Below are positions 55,994 through 63,467 of a stretch of 64,000 nt of DNA, piece by piece (the first letter of the stretch is position 1; every line of letters begins with the position of its first letter). A program made the translations under genes and the position numbers. Source of the DNA: Bacillus sp. EB600 (lineage in GTDB: Bacteria; Bacillota; Bacilli; Bacillales; Cytobacillaceae). The stretch lies in contig NZ_JAEVLT010000023.1 of NCBI RefSeq assembly GCF_024494385.1, forward strand, positions 1 to 64,000, given 5' to 3'. A model generated the notes under the pieces. The model ran no database searches. It was not told the origin of the DNA and saw only the letters and a list, made by a program, of their open reading frames with translations.

Positions 55994-56134
55994 ATGTTTA
56001 GTGGATATGGCGGTGGTTACGGATATGGCGGCGGCTTCGGATATGGCGGGGGCCTCGGAATGGGCGGTACTTTTTTACTAATCATTGTACTTTTCATTTT
56101 GTTGATAATAATTGGCTCGATCATTTGTTTCTAG
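55994..56134 (+). CDS. YjcZ-like glycine-rich small membrane protein
   Basis: 46 codons: M-F-S-G-Y-G-G-G-Y-G-Y-G-G-G-F-G-Y-G-G-G-L-G, then a strongly hydrophobic C-terminal helix F-L-L-I-I-V-L-F-I-L-L-I-I-I-G. This is the layout of the YjcZ/YhzJ sporulation-associated peptides of Bacillus. AAGGTGGTG precedes the ATG. Probably located in a spore membrane, by analogy. Confidence 0.75.
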   Translation: MFSGYGGGYGYGGGFGYGGGLGMGGTFLLIIVLFILLIIIGSIICF

Positions 56135-56484
56135 GTGCAATTGCATAGCCATATCCAAACCTTTAGCAGTATAAATTTTTTAGAGCCACTGGTCTTACTC
56201 TCTATAATTCTATATTCTCTATATGGATTACCTCAATTTGCTCATATAAGAAGTTCGTTACCTATCTTAGGATCTGGCGGGGCAGTTACCTCCACTGTCC
56301 CAGCTCTAAAATTAACGTACTTCCCTTTCTAAACATTTGTTAAGCTCCTGTTAATTTTATTAATTTTATTAATTTTGCTGATTTCATTACTTTTTGCTTA
56401 AGAATTCACATCAAAAAACTAGTATAATACATTTTGAATAAATTATTACAAATTAAGGAATTAATAACATCAGGAGGGATTTAA
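56135..56484. other. intergenic stretch with a 9-bp tandem repeat
   Basis: About 350 bases upstream of the GlcG-like gene. Three tandem copies of TTAATTTTA/G occupy 56351-56377. A plus-strand frame opens right after the YjcZ-like stop but has no binding site and an unlikely composition. Nothing else seen. Confidence 0.35.
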
Positions 56485-56898
56485 GTGAGTAAACTAAACT
56501 TGGAAGTAGCTAAAAAATTAATTGAGAGTGCAGAAGCAGAGGCAAATAAGCTTGGCGTTTCTATGGTAATTACTATACTAGATGAAGGCGGAAACTTAAT
56601 TGCTATTCATCGTATGGATGATGCATGGCTAGCTAGCATTGATATTGCTCAAAATAAAGCTTGGACATCTGTGGCTCTAAAAATGCCAACTGCTAATTTA
56701 GCTGATGTGACTGTACCGAATACTGAATTATATGGAATAACTACAACAAATAATGGTCGCATTGTTGTTTTTGGCGGAGGAATTCCTCTTGTCAAGGATG
56801 GAAAAGTAATAGGTGCGGTTGGAGTAAGCGGTAGTGCGGTAGCAAACGATGTGAAAGTGGCAGAGGCTGCTGTTAGAGCTTTTGAACAATATATGTAA
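56485..56898 (+). CDS. GlcG/HbpS heme-binding family protein (DUF336)
   Basis: 137 residues, full length for the family. Starts L-N-L-E-V-A-K-K-L-I, with I-L-D-E-G-G-N-L-I-A, R-M-D-D-A-W, A-x-N-K-A-W-T-S-V-A and the end G-G-G-I-P-L ... G-A-V-G-V-S-G. Some family members bind heme or sit in glycolate or diol operons; no such neighbours are here. GTG start after GGAGGG. Monocistronic, followed by a long terminator. Confidence 0.85.
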   Translation: MSKLNLEVAKKLIESAEAEANKLGVSMVITILDEGGNLIAIHRMDDAWLASIDIAQNKAWTSVALKMPTANLADVTVPNTELYGITTTNNGRIVVFGGGIPLVKDGKVIGAVGVSGSAVANDVKVAEAAVRAFEQYM

Positions 56899-56963
56899 CT
56901 ACATAACATTCTATTTGAATAAAATGAATTGATTTACACTTTATAAATGAATGTTAAAGAAAA

Positions 56964-57015
56964 AAAGAAGCGTTAAAATGCCTTCGTGTTGAAGGAGCAT
57001 TTAACGCTTCTTTTT
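56964..57015. terminator. terminator after the GlcG-like gene
   Basis: GAAGCGTTAAAATGC with GCATTTAACGCTTC, then T5; an A tract on the other side makes it bidirectional. Further right, ACCTAAAC/GTTTAGGT forms a hairpin near 57255-57275. No gene is seen in 57016-57316. Confidence 0.75.
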
Positions 57016-57316
57016 GCCAAGTCAGCTATTCTTCTTTTATCCAAAATTAACCATATGCCAATAATTTAAAAATATAATAATTTTTTCATTTTTTAAAGGT
57101 ATTTAGTACTAATTTAGCCACTAATTTTCCTCATTGACAGAAAGTACGTTCATATAATTCTGTTGATTATCCTTTCCTTTTTTCCAGCACACGGTCACCT
57201 CTAATTTTGATATAAGGCATTTGTATTCTAACTACATTATGTACTTTACCTAAACTGCCATTAGTTTAGGTACAATACTTCACAGCTTTTTTCAAAATAA
57301 GAAAAGGTCTGTCAGA

Positions 57317-57493
57317 TCAGCCTACCTTTTCCCCTATAAAATTAGCTGTTTTCCATTCCATAGCTTCTTTTTCGTGTCTTTCGAATATTTCTTCTCGTTG
57401 CTCATTCTTAATCAGTCCGGGTTTAAAAGCCTGTTCTGCTTGTAATTGTTCTTTTTGATGTTTCCGTTGTAATGCCGCTCTATCTATATTCAT
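57317..57493 (-). CDS. small charged protein, unknown
   Basis: 58 codons from ATG 57493: M-N-I-D-R-A-A-L-Q-R-K-H-Q-K-E-Q-L-Q-A, then R-E-E-I-F-E-R-H-E-K-E-A-M-E-W. Mostly charged helix, possibly a coiled coil. No clear binding site before this ATG; the frame is open 20 codons further upstream. Divergent from the next gene with about 50 bases between starts. Not identified. Confidence 0.4.
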   Translation of the reverse strand: MNIDRAALQRKHQKEQLQAEQAFKPGLIKNEQREEIFERHEKEAMEWKTANFIGEKVG

Positions 57494-57542
57494 AATAGAA
57501 AATAAATTAAAAGTGCAAACTATTTTAAAGGGAGGTGAACAC

Positions 57543-57746
57543 ATGCCAAACATGAAAAATATACTAGGTTTAAAAACAGCAGCTCAACCGGAAGGCGGGG
57601 AAGGTAGACCATCTGATGCAGGTTCCATTTCAAGTGGTGTTGAACACACAGGAGCAACCGCTCATAGTGGAACAAAACCAAATGTCCCCCATGACCCGGT
57701 TACCGATCGGACTCCACAGGAACAAGCTCCTCCACAAGAACATTAA
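57543..57746 (+). CDS. small hydrophilic protein, probably disordered
   Basis: 67 codons from ATG 57543, with GGGAGGTG upstream: M-P-N-M-K-N-I-L-G-L-K-T-A-A-Q-P-E-G-G, then a Gly/Ser/Pro/His-rich tail (S-G-V-E-H-T-G-A-T-A-H-S-G). No hydrophobic core, so probably unstructured. Such small proteins are common in spore formers; no family recognised. Confidence 0.55.
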   Translation: MPNMKNILGLKTAAQPEGGEGRPSDAGSISSGVEHTGATAHSGTKPNVPHDPVTDRTPQEQAPPQEH

Positions 57747-57833
57747 GACAAAACAGATTATAAAAAAGACAGGGCTTTTACTGAGAACACTGAAAAAGTC
57801 CCCTTTAATGTATGGTTTCTTTGAAAATTGTCT

Positions 57834-57954
57834 GTTGGTTCGCGCTTCAGGCGCGAGCGGTCCGGGGGGAGCCTCCTCGGCGCTATCGCTCAATGCGGGG
57901 TCTCTCCTGCCCCGTACTCCCGTATGAGTGTTCGCGCCTTCCGCTTCAATCAAC
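57834..57954. repeat. GC-rich palindromic repeat of the Bacillaceae type
   Basis: About 120 bases much richer in G and C than the surroundings, with CGCGCTTCAGGCGCGAGCGG at the left, GGGGGGAGCCTCCTCGGCGC in the middle, GCGGGG-tctctcctg-CCCCG to the right,  and TTCGCGCCTTCCGCTTCAAT near the end. I recognise this as a member of the dispersed palindromic repeat family found in many copies in Bacillus-related genomes (from memory). It is intergenic and lies after the small hydrophilic gene. Confidence 0.65.
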
Positions 57955-58090
57955 AGGGTGGAAAATCATTAATTGGAGGTTTAACATATTTCATAAAAAA
58001 ATTAATGTCGATGATTTCTAGTCTATATATGGCTATTTTGAATATTGAAACTAATTGATAAAGAATATGGGCAAAATCTCCCCTTAGATT

Positions 58091-58144
58091 AAAAAAGACG
58101 ACTTTAAAATTCACATTTCTGAATTTTAAAGCCGGCTTTTTTTA
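58091..58144. terminator. bidirectional terminator
   Basis: ACTTTAAAATTC with GAATTTTAAAG, A tract to the left, GCCGGC and T7 to the right. It can serve the 105-residue gene from the right. The stretch 57955-58090 shows nothing. Confidence 0.65.
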
Positions 58145-58204
58145 GTGTTGCTTTAAATATTTTTCAGTGGTTCCAAATGTAAAATACACCATTTTTTTAT
58201 TTAT

Positions 58205-58522
58205 TTAAGTTCTTCTAAATGTCACTTGTGCTTCATCTTGCCAATCGTTTTCGATGGTTTCTTCGATAAAAGCAATTAACTCTGCTTTATTACCTTCATG
58301 GTGTTTGTAGTTTTCATAGTTATAAAAAAGCTCGGTTGTATCAATATGATTATAATGTCCTTGATTACCACCCATTGATTTTACAATCATTAACTCAATC
58401 ATTTTTATTTGTTCCGTTAGAAAATATTTGTCTACGGTTCCTCCTAATACTTCTAATACTTCATTCAATTTTATTTGTTTTTCCATCAGTGAATCCAGTA
58501 AATTGAATAATTGTTCCGTCAT
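58205..58522 (-). CDS. small helical protein, unknown
   Basis: 105 residues, acidic, soluble and helical: M-T-E-Q-L-F-N-L-L-D-S-L-M-E-K-Q-I-K-L-N-E-V-L, then H-I-D-T-T-E-L-F-Y-N-Y-E-N-Y. AAGGAG precedes the ATG at a good distance. No family recognised. Confidence 0.6.
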   Translation of the reverse strand: MTEQLFNLLDSLMEKQIKLNEVLEVLGGTVDKYFLTEQIKMIELMIVKSMGGNQGHYNHIDTTELFYNYENYKHHEGNKAELIAFIEETIENDWQDEAQVTFRRT

Positions 58523-58643
58523 TGTAAAAACTCCTTATCATCTATTAAATTTTTTCCTATTCCATTTTTGCTACTAAATCATGCTTTTATTTCTTCTTCT
58601 AAATGCATGATTCCTGTATTTCAGCCGTTTTCTTCCTTATGAT

Positions 58644-58788
58644 TCATTGGATCATTTCTGGATATGTATAGATGGTATCTTTAGGTAGCTCATTTGAAAA
58701 TTTGATTAGTTTTTTTCGAGTTTCTTCTTATTTCGGGATCTTTGTCCAATCGCTTATACTTAATATCCGTTACCTTTTTATCGTCCAT
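58644..58788 (-). pseudogene. frameshifted small gene, unknown
   Basis: ATG 58788 with GAGGTG upstream: M-D-D-K-K-V-T-D-I-K-Y-K-R-L-D-K-D-P-E-I-R-R-N, then the frame slips and the sense continues as R-K-K-L-I-K-F-S-N-E-L-P-K-D-T-I-Y-T-Y-P-E-M-I-Q to a TGA. The span of 145 bases is one more than a multiple of three, in line with a one-base indel. Unknown family. Nothing else in 58523-58967. Confidence 0.45.
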
Positions 58789-58967
58789 TCTCTCGCACCT
58801 CAATTTTTTTATCCCAAAAATAACCTCAATTACTCACAATAAAAATTCTGAATTTTTAAATTTATTATCGTGTAATTTCAAATTCCTTGATAAAATGGAG
58901 AAAACCAACAACAACAGAAAGACGTCTCCCGATTAGGGGCATTTTTATTGTTGAAAAGAGGGGTGTG

Positions 58968-59159
58968 GTGAAAAGCAAACTTCTTAAGGCTTTTTTAAGC
59001 ATTGGAATAGTGAGTATGGTTGCATTTCCCTTGTCGTCTAGTGCAAAAGGAGGAAAAACCGTGCCAAGATGTAGAACAATTGTGCTTATTGGCGAAGATG
59101 CATATTTAGCTTTACAAGGTGCTTACAGTGTAGCAGTTCTTGTGGAATGTAAAAAATAA
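58968..59159 (+). CDS. small secreted protein, unknown
   Basis: 63 codons from GTG 58968 behind GAGGGG: a signal peptide (K-S-K-L-L-K-A-F-L-S-I-G-I-V-S-M-V-A-F-P-L-S-S-S-A-K), then T-V-P-R-C-R-T-I-V-L-I-G-E and a final V-L-V-E-C-K-K with two cysteines that could form a disulfide. No family recognised. A terminator follows. Confidence 0.55.
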   Translation: MKSKLLKAFLSIGIVSMVAFPLSSSAKGGKTVPRCRTIVLIGEDAYLALQGAYSVAVLVECKK

Positions 59160-59173
59160 AGCTGACTGGTTTC

Positions 59174-59206
59174 CCGTTTCATTCTACCCGTTCAGAAACG
59201 GTTTTC
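59174..59206 (+). terminator. terminator after the small secreted protein
   Basis: CCGTTTC/GAAACGG with a 14-base loop, then TTTTCTTT. Confidence 0.6.
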
Positions 59207-59298
59207 TTTGTTAAGAATTTGTCGCTAAAGATAGATGGCTCTATGGCTAAACTAAGGTATGCGCATTTAATAAATAGAACTGTAAAGGAGGGGTCTAA

Positions 59299-59520
59299 TT
59301 GAACCTGAAAACAATAGACGGACACCCCTTAACGCGAGATGAATTCCTTCTTTATTTATATGACATCATTAAAATGTCTTCGGAAAATATGGATTTTAAC
59401 TATGCCCAATTCTTCCATGATTTGCGAGATAAATGTGAAATAACGTTAGAAGAATTCACAAGTTTTATACATGAAATATCAATATGGAATATTGAAAGGA
59501 AAGGGATGAAACACGCCTGA
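59299..59520 (+). CDS. small acidic protein, unknown
   Basis: 73 residues from TTG 59299, with GGAGGGG five bases upstream. It reads D-G-H-P-L-T-R-D-E-F-L-L-Y-L-Y-D-I-I, then F-F-H-D-L-R-D-K-C-E-I-T-L-E-E-F: helical and soluble. No family recognised. A terminator lies about 70 bases after the stop. Confidence 0.55.
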   Translation: MNLKTIDGHPLTRDEFLLYLYDIIKMSSENMDFNYAQFFHDLRDKCEITLEEFTSFIHEISIWNIERKGMKHA

Positions 59521-59590
59521 CCGTAAATAACCCTGGAGATGGGCGATAGAGAGGTAGCGTCAGCAGCGAATTATTATAAGCAGTTAAAGA

Positions 59591-59618
59591 GTCTGGGCCC
59601 TTATTCCAGGCTTTTTTT
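59591..59618 (+). terminator. terminator
   Basis: GTCTGG/CCAGGC (one G-T pair) with T7. It lies inside an open plus-strand frame (59539-59811), which argues against that frame being a gene. Confidence 0.55.
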
Positions 59619-59838
59619 AGTTTCCTTTTGCTTCTTCCAAACCCAGTCTTTAATAAATCCATTCATATACTCTCCCCTATTCGAAGCTGACATTTACCAA
59701 ACAAACGGAATAAATCTCGAAGTCTTTCCTATATACCGTGGATATTCAACTGGAAACCTTTTAATTCTAGTGGGGATATATGTTTTCAAGCATATTGGCC
59801 GCCCAAATTAACATTGTACTGCATAGTTAAAATAGAAA

Positions 59839-59870
59839 AAAACGGTGAGAGACATTCCCTCACCGTTTTT
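59839..59870. terminator. bidirectional terminator after the PTS gene
   Basis: AAAACGGTGAG/CTCACCGTTTT with a ten-base loop and A/T tracts on both sides, directly next to the PTS stop codon. Confidence 0.8.
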
Positions 59871-59871
59871 A

Positions 59872-61470
59872 TTATACAACAAGCTTGATTAATTCATCTT
59901 TTGCTTGGACTTTTTCAGCTTTGCTTGGAACAACCTCTAAATATTGATTGGTATTGGTGATGACTACAGGAGTTTTCACATCATAGCCTGCAGCTTTAAT
60001 GCTTTCAATGTCAAATTGGATCAGCAAGTCCCCCTTCTTCACTGCATCCCCTTGTTTAACATGAGAAGTAAAATATTGACCTTTCAGATTAATGGTTTCA
60101 ATCCCAATATAAATTAAGATTTCAGCCCCATTTTCTGATGTAATTCCAATGGCATGCCCCGTTGGAAATAAGGTTGTCACGATTCCATTAACTGGTGAAA
60201 TTACTTCACCCTTCGTTGGATCAATCACAATTCCTTTTCCTACCGTTTCAGTCGAAAAAAGTGGATCGGTGATTCCGCTTAATGGAAAAATTCCGCCGCT
60301 TAACGGACTTGGAATCATTTCTTTCTTAACAGGCGCTAATTCAAATTGTCTTGAATCAACAGGCACTGCCTTACTTTTCCCTTCATAACCAAAAATAAGT
60401 GTGAGAACCAAAGCTAAAACTAAGGCAGTGAAAGTACCAATTACAAATAGTCCGATCGGCGAATATACAGGAATGGACAAGAAACTTGGAAGAGCAAATC
60501 CAGTCGCTTTTATTCCAAATGCTCCACTAATCGCTCCGCCAATTGCACCGGATATTGCTACAATGGCCATCGTTCGTTTGTAACGTACTAATATACCATA
60601 AGTAATTAACTCTGTAGTACCTGCTAAGGCTGCAGGAATAAGCCCTGATCCTGCGACAGTTTTCAAATCCTTCTGTTTCGTTTTTAGGAAAACCCCAATG
60701 GCCATCCCGATTTGGGCAAAAGGTGCTGCAGCTACCATCGGGCCAATTGGGTCACCGCCAGTTGCCAGATTTGCAATCATGATTGGAACAACTGCCCAGT
60801 GCAGACCCAATATGGTCAGGAATGACCATGCAGCTCCCAACACTGCCCCTGTTAGTATTCCACTTTTTGCACTTAAAAATTTGATAACCACAGCTAATGC
60901 TCCGCCGACATATGTACCAAAAGGTCCAAAAATAAGGACGGTTAAAGGAACAATAACAAGTAATGATATTAGTGGATTAACAAACATTTGTAAGTCTTTA
61001 TAAATCACTTTTTTCAAAAACCTATCTAAGACTGCATAAATTGAAACGGCAATTAAGATTGGAAAAACTGTTGATGAATAGTTTGTTAATATGACCGGAA
61101 TGCCTATGAACTCTACATTTTGTGCTTTTAATGCGACTAATTCTGTATAATGCGGTTCCAAAAGTGCTGCACCAATAGCGCCACCAACGTAGCCATTCGC
61201 TCCAAGTTTTATCGCTAATGTCATCCCAAGAAAAACAGGGAAGAAGTAAAAAATTGCATGTCCAGCAGCAGAAAGTATAGCATAGGTTCCGCTTTTAGGA
61301 GACAACCATCCTACTGTCATTAAAATGGATAATAAAGCTGAAATTAATCCAGATCCAGCAAGTACCCCTAAAATAGGTACGAAACTTCCACTTATTATTC
61401 CTAAAATTTTATTCATGACTGATTCTTTTTTTTCTGCAGAAACATTTCTTGATGTGTTAATCGCTTCCAT
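59872..61470 (-). CDS. PTS EIIC-EIIA permease without EIIB and without the phospho-His
   Basis: 532 residues. An EIIC domain of the glucose/beta-glucoside superfamily (about 15-370; G-S-F-V-P-I-L-G-V-L-A-G-S-G, E-P-H-Y-T-E-L, G-T-T-E-L) is fused to a glucose-type EIIA domain (about 390-532; P-L-S-G, D-P-L-F-S, G-D, P-V-N-G). BglP-type proteins carry an N-terminal EIIB; here it is missing. In EIIA the active-site motif H-I-G-I-D-T is Y-I-G-I-E-T: the phosphorylated His is Tyr454 (TAT, 60109-60111), while the second His (439) remains. Phosphotransfer by this polypeptide is therefore not expected unless other subunits supply both functions. Confidence 0.85.
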   Translation of the reverse strand: MEAINTSRNVSAEKKESVMNKILGIISGSFVPILGVLAGSGLISALLSILMTVGWLSPKSGTYAILSAAGHAIFYFFPVFLGMTLAIKLGANGYVGGAIGAALLEPHYTELVALKAQNVEFIGIPVILTNYSSTVFPILIAVSIYAVLDRFLKKVIYKDLQMFVNPLISLLVIVPLTVLIFGPFGTYVGGALAVVIKFLSAKSGILTGAVLGAAWSFLTILGLHWAVVPIMIANLATGGDPIGPMVAAAPFAQIGMAIGVFLKTKQKDLKTVAGSGLIPAALAGTTELITYGILVRYKRTMAIVAISGAIGGAISGAFGIKATGFALPSFLSIPVYSPIGLFVIGTFTALVLALVLTLIFGYEGKSKAVPVDSRQFELAPVKKEMIPSPLSGGIFPLSGITDPLFSTETVGKGIVIDPTKGEVISPVNGIVTTLFPTGHAIGITSENGAEILIYIGIETINLKGQYFTSHVKQGDAVKKGDLLIQFDIESIKAAGYDVKTPVVITNTNQYLEVVPSKAEKVQAKDELIKLVV

Positions 61471-61605
61471 TTTTGTGTTCTCCTTGTTTGCAATTTGAGG
61501 GTAAAAACGATTTTTTATAAGCGTAACTTTCTAAAGTAGGAATATCATCTTATGATTTCTATTTTCTTACTACTTATTCTAATAAAAATCATTAAACAAC
61601 ATATA

Positions 61606-61631
61606 TAGTATACTAGTATATTAGTATACTA
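61606..61631 (-). promoter_or_regulatory. twin palindromic operator upstream of the PTS gene
   Basis: Two exact copies of the 10-bp palindrome TAGTATACTA, 16 bases apart start to start, in the PTS promoter region about 140 bases from its ATG. TATACT-like -10 sequences are part of the same stretch, so a repressor bound here would block transcription. The form suggests a GntR/LacI-like sugar regulator, not encoded here. The rest of 61471-61916 shows no gene. Confidence 0.5.
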
Positions 61632-61916
61632 ACTGAAAGATAATACTCTTGTCTAGATGGTGTTCTTACGTTTAACGTTCTTGTAATCCCTTTCTTTGCT
61701 TAAGCAATCCCTTTCTTGTCATCTTAAAAATTTTTTCTTTCTTAGCGCTTTAACCTAAATTTTAGACATTTTCGAAGAACCCTGATCCAAGGGATAATTT
61801 CCTGACTTTTCCCAAGATTTTTATGAGTTTCCATTTTCTCTGGACATACCACCTTCAAATTGTGTACAATGTTTACAGAATTATCTAAATAAACAGAAAA
61901 TAATAGGGGGGAACAC

Positions 61917-63104
61917 ATGTACAAGAAAAAAATGACAGGGATCATTGCTTCGCTTATGATTGTCGCAGGCGTAATGGCTGGTTGCAGTTCTTCAACAAGT
62001 AGCAACGCCGGTGGCAATGGGGGCAAGGATGCATCCACTATTAAAATTGGAGCAAACCTTGAATTATCAGGCGGAACGGCTTCATTTGGTCAATCCGTTG
62101 ACGAGGGTCTTCAATTGGCATTAGAAGAAATCAATAAAAATGGCGTAAACGGGAAGAAATTGGAGCTAGTGAAGGTTGACAATAAATCGGATGCGGCTGA
62201 AGCCACAAATGGTACGATCAAATTGATCAGCCAGGATAAAGTTTCTGCTATCATCGGTTCCGCTACCAGCACAAACACAATAGCGCAAGTTCAAATTGCG
62301 GATGATAATAAAATTCCGTTATTATCTCCGACGGCAACCAATCCGGCTGTGACGGTAAAGGGGGGCAAGGTAAACGATTATGTGTTCCGTGCGTGCTTTA
62401 TTGACCCATTTCAAGGTACCGTTGCTGCCAACTTTGCTTATAAGAACTTGAAGGTAAAAACCTCTGCTGTTCTGGTTGACACAGCGAGTGACTATTCAAA
62501 AGGTCTTTCGGATGCTTTTAAAACAGCCTTTAAGAAAAACGGTGGAACGATTGTTTCTGATGAAGCGTATGTGGCAAAAGACACTGATTTCCATGCCACG
62601 CTTACCCGGATTAAATCCAAGCATCCTGATTTTGTTTTCCTGCCTGGATATTACGAAGAAGTGGGACTGATTATAAAACAGGCTCGCGAGATTGGCTTGA
62701 ATGTTCCATTTATGGGCGGAGATGGCTGGGATTCACCCAAGCTTATTGATATTGCCGGTTCCGCTCCTTTAAATAACACCTATCTCACCAATCACTATTC
62801 TGCCGGTGACTCTGATCCGAAGGTTCAAGCATTCGTGAAATCATTCCAGACAAAATACGGTGGCAAGTCGCCTGACGCTTTTGCCGCACTTGGATATGAT
62901 TCCGGTTATTTTATCGCGGATGCCATCAAACGTGCCGGCTCAAATGACCCGCAGAAAATTCAAAAGGCACTTTCTGAAACGAAAAATCTTTCGCTCGTTT
63001 CCGGAAAGGTAACACTTGACCAAAACCATGACCCAATCAAATCGGCGGTTATTTTAGAATACAAGGACGGCAAACAAACGTTTAACTCAAAAGTAAATCC
63101 GTAA
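61917..63104 (+). CDS. branched-chain amino acid ABC transporter substrate-binding lipoprotein (LivJ/LivK type)
   Basis: 395 residues. Lipoprotein signal with lipobox V-M-A-G-C (Cys23), a Ser/Gly linker, then the type I periplasmic-binding fold: I-K-I-G-A-N-L-E-L-S-G-G, D-E-G-L-Q-L-A-L-E-E-I-N, I-I-G-S-A-T-S-T-N-T, Y-D-S-G-Y-F-I-A-D-A. The ligand is probably an amino acid or similar small molecule. GGGGGG precedes the ATG. No livH, livM, livG or livF follows in the remaining 900 bases, so it may be an orphan or its transporter may lie beyond the window. Confidence 0.9.
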   Translation: MYKKKMTGIIASLMIVAGVMAGCSSSTSSNAGGNGGKDASTIKIGANLELSGGTASFGQSVDEGLQLALEEINKNGVNGKKLELVKVDNKSDAAEATNGTIKLISQDKVSAIIGSATSTNTIAQVQIADDNKIPLLSPTATNPAVTVKGGKVNDYVFRACFIDPFQGTVAANFAYKNLKVKTSAVLVDTASDYSKGLSDAFKTAFKKNGGTIVSDEAYVAKDTDFHATLTRIKSKHPDFVFLPGYYEEVGLIIKQAREIGLNVPFMGGDGWDSPKLIDIAGSAPLNNTYLTNHYSAGDSDPKVQAFVKSFQTKYGGKSPDAFAALGYDSGYFIADAIKRAGSNDPQKIQKALSETKNLSLVSGKVTLDQNHDPIKSAVILEYKDGKQTFNSKVNP

Positions 63105-63149
63105 GTTCTTTAATCGTTAATTCGTAAAAGAAACGATTATTCGCATATA

Positions 63150-63226
63150 ACAGGGGCCATTTCACATCGCAAAAGCTGAAATGGTCCTCGAAAATGCAGC
63201 TAAATTTATACAGTATGATGAATCTG
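63150..63226. repeat. imperfect repeat, copy 1
   Basis: GCCATTTCACATCGCAAAA and the following 60 bases resemble, at roughly two thirds identity by eye, the stretch 63629-63705 (TCCATTTCCTATCGCAAAA onward). Copy 1 also contains the inverted repeat CCATTTCA/TGAAATGG. Confidence 0.4.
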
Positions 63227-63237
63227 GTTTGTAAATG

Positions 63238-63268
63238 AAAAAATGACTCAGTTTATGAGTCATTTTTT
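63238..63268. terminator. bidirectional terminator
   Basis: AAAATGACTCA-gttta-TGAGTCATTTT with A/T tracts on both sides, between the LivK-like gene and the small zinc-ribbon gene. Confidence 0.75.
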
Positions 63269-63308
63269 CATTAATTCTGATGCAGGGGAATTCGTTTGTT
63301 TGTTCTAA

Positions 63309-63467
63309 CTACTTACGATTGATTTCTGGGTTTAAAAAATCGCCATCATCATCATGAAAAGCTTCAGATGTCGTTAATTCACTACAATCCCAACAATAGC
63401 TTCTGATGTTTTCCCACTTAGAAAGTGGTTCACCGCAATAAATACAGACTGGATCATGTTTTTGCAT
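63309..63467 (-). CDS. 52-residue zinc-ribbon protein
   Basis: ATG 63467 behind AAGGAGGT: M-Q-K-H-D-P-V-C-I-Y-C-G-E-P-L-S-K-W-E, then S-Y-C-W-D-C-S-E and an acidic tail (H-D-D-D-G-D). Two CxxC knuckles 13 residues apart form a classic small zinc ribbon. No specific family recognised; the binding site is one of the strongest in the window, so expression is likely. Confidence 0.65.
   Translation of the reverse strand: MQKHDPVCIYCGEPLSKWENIRSYCWDCSELTTSEAFHDDDGDFLNPEINRK

Noticed and set aside
56135..56332. Open frame right after the YjcZ-like gene
   Set aside because: No ribosome-binding site and unlikely composition; treated as non-coding.
59539..59811. Open plus-strand frame of 90 codons
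   Set aside because: A terminator hairpin with T7 lies inside it, it lacks a ribosome-binding site and its composition is not protein-like.
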